Part shown: one piece after another, positions 10,828-23,000 of the stretch
Layout of the letters: each line of letters opens with the position of its first letter
Numbering within the stretch: the stretch's first letter is position 1
Origin: Paraescarpia echinospica
Taxonomy: Eukaryota; Annelida; Polychaeta; Sabellida; Siboglinidae
Length of the DNA stretch: 64,000 nt
NCBI GenBank assembly: GCA_020002185.1
Contig: CM034544.1
Coordinates: 30,029,842-30,093,841 of the forward strand
Reading direction: 5' to 3'
The notes under the pieces: model-generated
What the model was told of the DNA's origin: nothing
Seen by the model: only the letters and a program-made list of their open reading frames with translations
The model's database searches: none
Position numbers and translations under genes: made by a program

Positions 10828-11004
10828 TTGACACATCCCTTGCCGGTGATGGAGAACTGGAGGTGACGATTGTGAGCAGAAATGACGGCAGCGTTCCATG
10901 TGCCGTAACATTGCTGCAGAGAGGGCTGTATCTGGTGACATTTACTCCGATGAATTCTCTACCGACTTATGCACAGATCTACTTCAACTCGAAACAACTG
11001 CCAC
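10828..11004 (+). CDS. Gene A exon: filamin-type Ig repeat
   Basis: Acceptor TTTTCCAG, donor GTGAGT. Encodes DTSLAGDGELEVTIVSR ... LYLVTFTPM ... YAQIYFNSKQLP, with the G-x-L-x-V-x-I and Y-x-V-x-F-x-P strands characteristic of filamin repeats. It matches gene B exon 57319-57510 block for block, starting in both with TTGACACATCC after the acceptor. Entered in phase 1, left in phase 1. Confidence 0.85.
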
Positions 11005-14000
11005 GTGAGTATTCACATTCCTTGTTGGCCTCTGTAAACTCTGAGTATCACTCACAGAGCTCTGTATTGTTTAAGTTATAATACATACATAGAATATTTT
11101 TAGTGCATGTATAATTATTTACATATGCATGTGCGTGCGTGTGTGCATATGGTGTGTGTATAGGTATGCATGTATGTAAATAAAGTAATAATTAGTCTAA
11201 TTTATAATTTATCTAATTTTATTCATTTTTAGTCTTTAATTAATTGATTTAATATAACTAACTTAATTTGTTCTACATATTATCTGTAGTTTCTTTTTTG
11301 CAGTTTTTATTTTATATAGGATCGGGTAAGCATTTTGTTATAAAAATGCCATTGTTAATGTCATACAATTTGTTTATTAACAGCTTGAATCCTGTACTAT
11401 TAACACTGTCATGGACAGCAACATATACAATAAGTGTGCAAAATATGGGTTGGATGAGAATGATAGTTTTTGAGATATCATGTTTCGAAAATGAGGAAAT
11501 ATGTTGTTTTGGCAGTTTAGGTCCTTGCAGGAGACGTGCACAAAATTAAAAATATAACCTAGGCAAATAAAATATGAAAAAATGGAAGATAAATTTGATA
11601 TGTGGACATTACAATAAGTTTCATTAAGCCAGGTCATATTGTTTGGTTTGTATTTTACTTTTTCTGACTGGTTTTCCTTTCCCCGATCATCTTGGGTCAG
11701 GGAAAAATGTCAAAACGCCAATGTATTCTCACCAGGCGGACATATGCGTAGCAGCGTGTCTGCTGACATTCCTCTTATTGACACATTTACTATATTTCAT
11801 TAGTCATTAACTCATATGTCTTTCAGTATTTAAAGCATCGTAGGAATAACAAGCAGCGAAAATATCATTATTAAAACTAAAATTATTCACTACCATTTAC
11901 CAATACAATATAATGTTATGTATTTGTTTGCAATTAAATACCACAATAATTCGAAATAGCTTACATACGCTTAGAATAAAACATTAACAACTTACCTAAT
12001 GGTATGCGTAGTGATCTATCGAAGCCGCGCTAAGCGTCAATACTCAGGAAAATTTGCAAAACATTCACCTTTTTAGTGTCAGTGCCACCACAAATCAAAC
12101 ATAATTTTCACAAAAAACATACCTTATTACAAATTTCATGCTGAATCGATTGGTGCTACACACTATGTGTACTTTTGGGAAATGGGAAAGTTTTTACTAA
12201 AAATATGACCGTCACGGAAATGCTCAGTTATTTACATGCAACTGGCAGCGCTGCTGAAGCCGTGCTAAGCGTCGACACTCGAGGGAAAGGCGCAAAACTT
12301 TAAACTTTTAAGTGACTGCGGCCTCAAATCAAATGCAATCTTTACAAAACTTTATTGCAAATTTCATTCTGAATCAATTGTTACTACACACGAGGTGTAC
12401 TTTTGTTAAATGATGAAGTTCTTACTAAAAACATGACTGCCACGCAAAGGCTTGTGTTTACATGTGACTGATGGCGGCTACCATAGCCGGGTTAAGCGTC
12501 GATACTTGGGAAAAAATTCCAAAAGTTTTTAGTGAGGCACGGCCTAAAAACAAATGTAATCTTCATAAAACAACATCCATTTTATTGCAAATTTAATTCC
12601 GAGTTGATTGGTACTACACACTGGGCATACTTCTGTGAAATGGTGAAGCTTTTATTAAAAACAAAGCAAAGGCTTGTGTTTACATAGATGTTTGCGGGCA
12701 ATTTTTTATTCATTCAGATTAGTGGATATCACTGATTTATAGAACAATTATTTATTTTCAAAACTAAACTTTATTCTGGTTGAATCAGACAAAAACTGTG
12801 AAGGTAGCATAATTTTAGCGAAATTTCTCAATCTATTCAGAATGTGCAGGGTGACGCTCGGCGCCTGTGTAATAACATTACACCTTAGTACCAGCAGCAT
12901 GTCGCCACAGCCAGTTAATCGTGGTTTCATATGTTTCTTTGAAAGCTTGCTGAAATCATAATTTTGGAGTTATCAAAAAGTAATTTGACACATGAACTGA
13001 CCATATAATAATGTTTGTTGAGATGTAAATTTATTCCAAAACATGCTTCACCAATGTCTGGAGGGCAGTCAGAACAATGGGCAATTTCAGTGAAAAATCC
13101 CTGCCCAAGCCTGTGTTACACATTGAATCGCTTGGTTAAATTTACATTGTACAGCGTTCTGAGCATTTGCTGGAAATTGCACGCTATCAGTATTAAATAT
13201 TATTATTATTAAGTTAGGAAGATGTTTTTATCGTTCAGTTTAATGCACTGGTGATGGATTATGTTGTAACGCTGACACTTGTTTAGATCATTAAACTTAC
13301 CAGTATGCCTCATTCTTTAATAACTCAACTAGCATCTGTTTAAGACCATCCGTAATGAAACTAAACACAATTCTACTATGATTTTTTAAAATAAGTAATT
13401 GTTGGGTTCGTGTAAGAATAAATAAGCCATGACCTGTTAAAAGAGAAAAGCAGATTTTCTTATTTAATCTCTGATATTCCACTTGTATTAATACTCTCTC
13501 CACAATTAAGTATTGTTCCCTTCAATAAAGGGGCTTCCTCGCATGCCCGGGGCACTACTGATTTCATCAGTCTCAATCAAAGCTGGGACGTAACGAAGTA
13601 CAAGTACTTCGTTACTGTACTTAAGTAGAAAAGTTTACTTTTCGTGAGTAACGAAGTACATTTTTTTAGGATAACTTTTGTAACGAAGTACAAATGTGTG
13701 TACTTTTCATAAATGTAACAAAGTATCCATAATTTATGTGTTAAAAATTTGGAGCTCCAAAAATATTAGTAACGAACGATAATGCCTGAAGCCCGGAACT
13801 GGTTTCCGCCAGCATATATCTATAAATAGATGTTCAAGCTCAACAAGGCGTTTGTTTGAGAAGCTGTATCCTGCTGAGGACCCTTTCCTGTTCAATATAG
13901 TGTTTGTTTTGCACACTACTGAATTTTCTTGTTTGTTTTTTAGAAAAGTACTTTTGTATTTACTTCAAGTACATTTGTTTACTTTTTACTTGTACTTCAA

Positions 14001-17000
14001 GTATTTCTAAAAGTACTTTTACATTTACTTGAGTAGCTTTTTCCAGAGTTACTTGTACTTTTACTCAAGTACAAAATAAATGTACTTGTTACAGCTCTCG
14101 TCTCAATTCACCCTGGCAGATCACCTTGCGAAATGCTGAAGTAAAGCTCGACAGATAATATTGTTGTCTATCACATTCTACTGTTTGAGTTTTGGGACAT
14201 TACACTATGTTTGGGAAGTAGAAGTCATTATTTGAATACACAACGCCACTCAGAATGTTCGAATGGACAATTATATTTGGATTCATTGAAGTTGCTAGTT
14301 TTGTCTTTGATATGGAGTGCAGGCTCTGTACTCTTATCACATCAATGAAAACTACTTCATTTTGCATATTTATCAGATATCATGGTTAATGGGTTAATGG
14401 TGGTAGGTAATTTTGTATATCACTGTAAACAACTTTCTAGCAATTTGTTTGAATGAGCCTGATTAAACATGTGTTAGGGATTTAGAATATGGATATCTTA
14501 TTGAAGAGTTGTCCAGGTTGTTTGTTAAAACAACTTTTATTATGACTGTTATATACAGCGCAGGCCTTGACATTAAGGTTTTACATTCACTTGTGCAAGG
14601 GAAGGGGCCAGTAGTTTTGAAACGTTACTAGCTCCCTAATAAAAGTTACAGGCCGCCCAATTAAAGTTACTGGCCCCCCAATACAAGTCACTGGCCCCCC
14701 AATTAAATTTACTGGCCCCTCAATAAAAGTCACTGGCCTGAACAACTCACCATTAAACAATTAGATATTATTGACAGGTTCGCCTTCTGCATTTTGTGGG
14801 GAAAATAGTGTTGCTTAACAAAAACTGTGTGCGCCGCGATGGATATTGTCATTGCGATAAAATGGCTTGCGTTAAAACATTATTTTCCCATTCTGGCATA
14901 CATCACATACCTTTTTGCTCACCTCTGGTTTTTGGTTTAATGTTGGTGATTTAAGCATAATTATTCATTCAAACATCCTACGTTAAGCGTAAAAAGTATG
15001 CTGATATTGATATGCCCGTCACTTCACAGGAAGTCCACAAGGGGTCATTAGGAGTGACGTTATGCAGGCTTTTGCAAAGCTCTTATGTTTGCATATTTGT
15101 TTTACAAATTTAGATAGTGACTACAAGAAGTGAGATCGTGAAGTTAAATGAATATTTTTAAGTGTGGTGCCTTTCTGCTATTACTGCAAACTCTGAGGGG
15201 CAATAAACAAGCTTCGCAAGAACTCCACACGGTGTCGCTAGTAGTGGTGCCACATGGATTTATTGTCAACTTGCAACACGTGATCATTCATAAAAAAAGA
15301 TAGTGATTACAGTTTCAAGCAAGAATGCAAAGACAGATGCAAATTTTGTTAAATTGTTTATAACACAGGGCAACTGATGGAAACGATTTACAATGTCGGT
15401 GGCCAATAGGGCACGCAAGTCTTGTTTGCCTCCATACTGGTTTTATGCTATTTTGCCCTTTTCATTAATAATCCGGTACCCAACGACGCGAACAAGCTAT
15501 ATATTGTTTCGCATATGGGTGTAATTGCCACAGCAGAAACCTCCGTTGTAAGTTTTATAGGTTTCCACCCAACAAAAGCTCATCTAGAAGGTGGGAACTA
15601 TTATGCATGCAAGTTATGATTTTCAAATTGTTTGCATATCGCAGTGATTTTGACTTTGAATAATGGTTATACCGGAATGACGAAACTGTCATTGTCAGTC
15701 GCAGCACGTGACATGTTTGCCATTATAAAGTCTACAATGACCAAAGGCACAGTTGTACGTGATCAATCGTAAACATCATTTAACTATGTATTTGTCCAAT
15801 GTATGTGATTTATGGATATAATGAATGCATCTTTACAAATGGAGTTTAAGGGAGCATATTCTAAAGCAGTAATAAAATTATTATTTGTCTCACTCAGACA
15901 GAAAAATTGTATAATAAATACGCAAACTTAACATTAAGAGCAACTGTGCAGATCAAAAAGTTTAAATAACCAAAATATAAATAATTAATAATTGGACTTC
16001 TGTAATAAAGAAGTTTAAAATAATTAAATGACGATTACAATTTACAACATGCGATCTTCCCTGTTTACTGACGAGTGCTGCGTGACAACCGATCGAGTGA
16101 GCGAAGGCCGGCCATGAGCGGAGTCAATTTCACAAGCGACACACCATTAACTTGTAACTTTTGTCTTTCATCGAAGCTTTCACTGGTTGTTGTACAAGAA
16201 ACTCGGCACCCTGCTGCAGTCTACTGAACCTGTTGATTTTCCTTGACATTTAACATTCCGTGTGGTGTAGTTTACCCAAAATTGTAATGAAAACGTCATG
16301 CCTGTAGTCGAATGAGCGATAATTCTGGACAACGAAGTGGGCCCCGGAAGTGTATGATCTCGTTAACTATCGCATCAAAACGGACCGGAAACGAGAATCA
16401 CTTGCGTCCCCTATTGGATTGAAACCGGCGGCCCGTCGGGCCAGTAAATATGAAAACTGTTGACCCAAACTGGCCCGGAAGCTTCAATAAAGGCACCGGG
16501 CCAGTGTTAGTGTTGAGGCTGGCAGCGAAACTAAACAGCACCCTTATATATTGTGGCATTTGTTGTTTTCTAGAGAGTCCGGTGAGACTTGATCGACAAA
16601 ACTCGAAGCAACTCAATATCCCGCACCCATCAGCCCAGACTCTGCCAGCAAGTGGATCCAGATCACAGCAACCAAGTCCTGGCTACATGACCATGTCCGG
16701 ATCATCCCAGGTGCATTCTGTGTCCAGCGATGATGATGTTCAAGACTATGAGAATGTGCAATTGTCACTTCGGACAGATGTCACTGAGTCAGCGCAGGTG
16801 AGTTGTACCATATCCTCACATACCAGTGGTGGTAGTTGATTACACAATCCCTCAGGTGCTTAGCCAGAAATAAATTTTTGCCAGTCTTAAATTAATTAAA
16901 AGTGTACCTTTTAGAATGTGAACGGCCTGTGTGGAAGTCATTCACGTGAATCGCCGCCATTATTGTCCAGTTTAGTTTTACAATGACAAACCTGCATTAT

Positions 17001-20000
17001 TTGAGCCTTTCATTTGATTTGTTTCACTGCCAGTTGTGCCAATGATAGTTATTAATGTGGGCTTCTAGACTTGGAACTGTTAGTTAATCTAGTTTCGAGC
17101 TGGCCCCCACTAAATTCCACCAGTCTTATCAGTTGTAGTTACCCCTCTTGGCCAGTCATGTACTAGTCTTGAAGACTGGCATATGGGTCTCTGGCTAAAC
17201 ACATGGCCATGCTACCCCTGGCAGACATCTTCACAAACCAGGGGTGGTAGCTGACTACACTACCCCTGGCAGACATCTTCACAAACCAGGGGTGGTAGCT
17301 GACTACACTATCCCTGGCAGACATCCTCACAAACCAGGGGTGGTAGTTGACTACACTACCCCAGGCAGACATCCTCACAAGCCAGGGGTGGTAGTTGACT
17401 ATACTACCCCTGGCAGACATCTTCACAAGCCAGGGGTGGTAGTTGATTACACTACTCCTGGCAGACATCTTCACAAACCAGGGGTGGTAGTTGACTATAC
17501 TACTCCTGGCAGACATCTTCACAAACCAGGGGTGGTAGTTGATTACACTACTCCTGGCAGACATCTTCACAAACCAGGGGTGGTAGCTGACTACACTACT
17601 CCTGGCAGACATCTTCACAAACCAGGGATGGTAGTTGATTACACTACCCCTGGCAGACATCTTCACAAACCAGGGGTGGTAGTTGATTACACTACCCCAG
17701 GCAGACATCTTCACAAACCAGGGGTGGTAGTTGATTACACTACCCCTGGCAGACATCTTCACAAGCCAGGGCTGGTGTCTAGTTGACTACACTATATATG
17801 TCTGTCAGGCAACTTCACAAATTCTCACAAGCCAGGGGTGGTAGTTGAGTACACTACCCCGGGCAGACATCCTCACAAACCAGGGGTGGTAGTTGACTAC
17901 ACTACCCCTGGCAGACATCCTCACAAGCCAGGGGTGGTAGTTGACTACACTACCCCTGGCAGACATCCTCACAAGCCAGGGGTGGTAGTTGACTATCCTA
18001 CCCCTGGCAGACATCCTCACAAGCCAGGGGTGGTAGTTGATTACATTATCCCTGACAGACATCTTCACAAGCCAGGGCTGGTGGCTAGTTGACTACACTA
18101 TATAACCCCGACAGACAACTTCACAAATCCTCACAAGCCAGGGGTGGTAGTTGACTACCCTACCCCTTGGCAGACATCCGCACAAGCCAAGGTGGGGTAG
18201 CTGACTACACTACCCCTGGTAGACATTCTCACACGCCAGAGGTGGTAGTTGACTACACTACCCCTGGCAGACATCCTCACAAGCCAAGGGTGGTAGCTGA
18301 CTACACTACCCCTGACAGACATCCTTACAAGCCAGGGGTGATAGTTGACTACACTACCCCTGACAGACATCCTCACAAGCCAGGGGTGGTAGCTGACTAC
18401 ACTACCCCTGACAGACATCCTTACAAGCCAGGGGTGGTAGTTGACTACACTACCCCTGGCAGACATTCTCAAAAGCCAGGGGTGATAATTGACTACACTA
18501 CCCCTGGCAGACATCCTCACAAGCCAGGGGTGGTAGCTGACTACACTACCCCTGACAGATATCCTTACAAGCCAGGGGTGGTAGTTGACTACACTACCCC
18601 TGGCAGACATTCTCAAAAGCCAGGGGTGATAATTGACTACACTACCCCTGGCAGACATCCTCACAAGCCAGGGGTGGTAGCTGACTACACAACCCCTGAC
18701 AGACATTCTCAAAAGCCAGGGGTGATAGTTGACTACACTACCTCTGGCAGACATCCTCACAAGCCAGGGGTGGTAGCTGACTACACTACCCCTGACAGAC
18801 ATCCTTACAAGCCAGTGGTGGTAGCTGACTACACTACCCCTGGCAGACATCCTTACAAGCCAGGGGTGGTAGCTGACTACACTACCCCTGACAGACATCC
18901 TCACAAGCCAGGGGTGGTAGCTGACTACACTACCCCTGACAGACATCCTCACAAGCCAGGGGTGGTAGCTGACTACACTATCCCTGACAGACATCCTTAC
19001 AAGCCAGGGGTGGTAGTTGACTACACTACCCCTGGCAGACATTCTCAAAAGCCAGGGGTGATAATTGACTACACTACCCCTGGCAGACATCCTCACAAGC
19101 CAGTGGTGGTAGCTGACTACACAACCCCTGACAGACATTCTCAAAAGCCAGGGGTGATAGTTGACTACACTACCCCTGGCAGACATCCTCACAAGCCAGG
19201 GGTGGTAGCTGACTACACTACCCCTGACAGACATCCTTACAAGCCAGTGGTGGTAGCTGACTACACTACCCCTGACAGACATCCTCACAAGCCACGGGTG
19301 GTAGCTGACTACACTACCCTTGACAGACATCCTTACAAGCCAGTGGTGGTAGCTGACTACACTACCCCTGGCAAATATCCTTCACAAACTGTGAAAGTTA
19401 ACAGAATCAGTTGTACGTTTCCCTAGTAATTGACTCGCAGTTGCACTGTACCAGCCATGAGAACAGTGCTGACACCTGTGTCCCATATCAAACACAAAGT
19501 TTGGCTCCAGGGAATATAAATATCTGTCCTACCATTCTTCTGAACGGCTGAGTGGTAATGTGTATTTAAATGATTACTTTTATATCCTGAACAAAATCCC
19601 AAGAAGCCAAATCTAAGATTATTGGTTCAGCTTACCTTCCGTGTTTTTGCAAGGCAATATGCCAGTAGGGCCCTGGGGGTATTGATGGGTATCAGCAATA
19701 CCCCTAGGATGCAAGGATGAACCATTGGGGTGCTGTGTCTGTGTCTAGCCAATGAGCACCAGACAGGCAGTCTGGAGTGTTGTCTCCCTCAAGGGTGCAG
19801 TACTATGACACACTATCCTGGAATATATATTTAAGAAATGCGAACAAAGTAAGGAGCTTTAAAACACTGTTTTAACACACCTCAGGTAGGATGTTTACAA
19901 TTGTGAATATTTTCTAGTTCATTTGCTTGAATGAATAACTGTTTGTATTTTAATGGTAAATTGTTTTCAATTATTTCAATTTTAGTCCTTTGGGCCGAAG

Positions 20001-23000
20001 GTCCAATGGACTTATGCCATCACTCTGCGTCCGCAGTGCGCCGTCCGCCATTAGCTGCCATATCTCACAAACAGTTCATGACCGATTTTTTCTCTAATTT
20101 TGCATAGTTGTATCTTAGAGTACTGCCACTATGCACGAGAAATCTGAATTTGATTGAATCATTCTAAGGGCTCCCTGGGCCCTCCAAGGACACAAAAACT
20201 GATAAAAATGTAACATTTTGCCTATTTTTGCAAAAACTGTTCAGCAACTTTTTCTCTAATTTTGTATAGTGTCACCATACACAAGAAATCTGTATTTGAT
20301 TGAATCATTCTAAGGGCACCTAATGACCCCCCAAAAAGGACCCCAAAACTGGTAAATTTTCACATTTTGCCTATTTTTTCAAAAACTCTTCATTAACTTT
20401 TTCTCTAATTTTGCATAGACATTTTATGTGGCAGTGCAACTGTATACAAGAAATCTGTATTTTATTGAATCATTCTAAGGGCTCCAAAGGTCCCGTAAAA
20501 TGCTAAATTTGCTAACTAAATGGTCTACTGTAGCAGCAGATCTAGCAGGCTTCCCAGGGGTAGAACTACCCACTAGTCCGCTAGTCCGTACACTAGTAAA
20601 GATTACGGCGGACTAGTAAACCCGGCCTACCAACTAGTCCGGCTGTCTAGTAAAAATCAGCGTGTTGCGTGGTGCCACCAACCGTACAATTGACAAAGTA
20701 AATCTTCACCTAATGTGAATCGACAGTGAAACGGTACTTTTGATTGGTTGTTGTGTGACATAGAAATCTGAAACGACCGTTTTGTTTGGCTTAGCGTATC
20801 ATGTAGAGGGGTACCGGCTAATGAGCGCAATTGGCGTCCATTTTCGCGTCTATTTTCTAATCTATTTTCAAATGCGCGGATTTCGAATACGGTTCACATC
20901 TTCAGTTCTACATCAATTATTTTGTTAATTCATTACTAATTATTTTGTTACGTTTACGCACGATGCATCGTTATTTAACTGGGGTTGCAAAACCAGAAGT
21001 TAAACGCAAGGTGGAAAAGCGAGAACGGGACACGCTGTACGACCAGCAGAAACGACAGCGTGGCTATTTGAAGGTTTGGGAACGAGACCACACTTGGCTT
21101 TCCTACGATGACGACAACGATTTGATGTTTTGCAAAGTGTGCAGGACACACAACGTAACTGGTGTCCGTGGCAAGAATGCGTTCTTGACTGGCACGGACA
21201 ACTTTCGTCCAGACTCGCTACGCGCACACAGTACAAGCGAGGCGCACACACGAGCTGTCTTCCGGCAAACTGCGTTCGAAGCCCGTCCCGGCACTGCACC
21301 TGCCCACCGAGCCATCCAAGCGCTGAACACGGCCACCATGGACCGTCTGACGCATTTGTTTAGGTAATTATGTTACCCATGTGATATAATGTTATAAAAT
21401 GTTTAAAAAATATTGTGTTTGATTGTACTTTGTTAGAACTTAGGGTTAGCACTATATGGTTTAAATTATCCCTCATTTCTCTGTTATCTCTCATTTCAAG
21501 CGTGCTGTGCAGTAAACAATGCCATGGGAAATTATTAATTTGCATTTGATGTAGATCTGTGTTATAACTTGCCTGGATCTTCGGGTTCAAAAGTAATACT
21601 ATTTAGTGTTGTATTTCCCGCCTTTATGCATCATATTTTTGGTTTTGAGAACGTGGCTCGTCTTGTGATTTTTGTGCTTTTATTAAAATTTAAACCTGCC
21701 CATCTTCAAATCTTCGTCAAGTTTTGTTTTGAAAGCGAGGATGTTTTTAGTATTCACTGTTTGCTGAGGAAGGTTGTTATGTTGTATTTACTTAATACTA
21801 TGATGTTTAATATTTCCTGCATTGGATGTTTCAGGACTTGTCACGCGATAGCAAAGCACCGGCGTCCGTTCACAGATTATGTGTGGCAGTGTACCCTGGA
21901 CGCACAGAAGGGCCTTGATGTGGGGAACACTTATCGGAATGACAAGGCATGCAAGCAGTTCGTGCGTGCCATCGCTGAGGTTGAGCGCCGTCACCTCGCA
22001 CAGCACCTGGAGAGTGCTCACTTTCTCGCCCTCATCAGTGACGGTACGACAGATGCGTCCATCACGGAAGCGGAGATAGTGTACGTGAGGTATGCAGTGA
22101 ATGGTGTCGTCTCTACTGCCTTCGCTGGTATTGAGAACGTCGGCAAGGCAGATGCTCCGTCAATCAAGCGGGCAATTGACGGTGTCGTGGAGCGCTACCT
22201 CCACATCCCGAAAGAGACACTCATGAAGAAGCTTGTCGGATTCGGCAGTGATGGCGCCGCTGTTATGACCGGATCAGCCAACGGTGTCGCCACGCTCTTC
22301 CGAAATGAGCAGCCGTGTCTGCAAGCAATCCACTGCTATGCGCATCGCCTGGAACTTGCATATAAGGACGCATTGTGTCGGTTGCCCATGTACATAAAGT
22401 TGAGCGGTCTCCTCCTGAGCCTCTTCTTGTTCTACCATCACTCGCCACTGAACCGTAGCAACTTGAAGGCAGCATTCGACACTTTGTCTCTGCCATGTGC
22501 CCTTCCACCACGTTGTCGGTGGCACTCGCTGGTTGCCACATCTGCTGAAGACACTGCAGGCCCTTGTGAAGGGATATCCAGCATATGTCCTGCATCTGAC
22601 GCAGATGCAAGTGCCCGGGGGCTCCGGAGATGCCAAGGAAAAGGCCATTGGCTTCTTGGCGACACTGCACCGACGAGACATCATCGAGATGGCACACTTC
22701 CTTCTCGATGTGCTGTTTGTTCTGAGCAAGCTGTCGCTGGTGGCTCAGACAGTGACTGCGACAGTTGCTGATGTACATGCCACGCTGACATCCGTTGTGG
22801 CCACCCTTGTGATGTACAAGACGACCACAACTGCCAAGGAGCGTGCCTTGGCGCGCATGGAAGACTTCCATGGTGAGACACTCACAGGTGCTGTCTTCGC
22901 CAAGCAGACCCGACTGCAGATCTTGGGCAACCTGGTCAGCTGCCTGGAGGGTCGCTTCGTTGACAGCAATTCGGACGTTGTGCGTGCATCATCAATCGTT

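Noticed and set aside
17209..19380. Regularly spaced repeats as a CRISPR-like array
   Set aside because: Units are contiguous without unique spacers, and the locus is a eukaryotic intron.
17163..19426. Long open frames on both strands (up to 419 codons)
   Set aside because: They are the translation of the 48-bp satellite, whose period is a multiple of 3. No start context, domain or splice support, and both strands are equally open.
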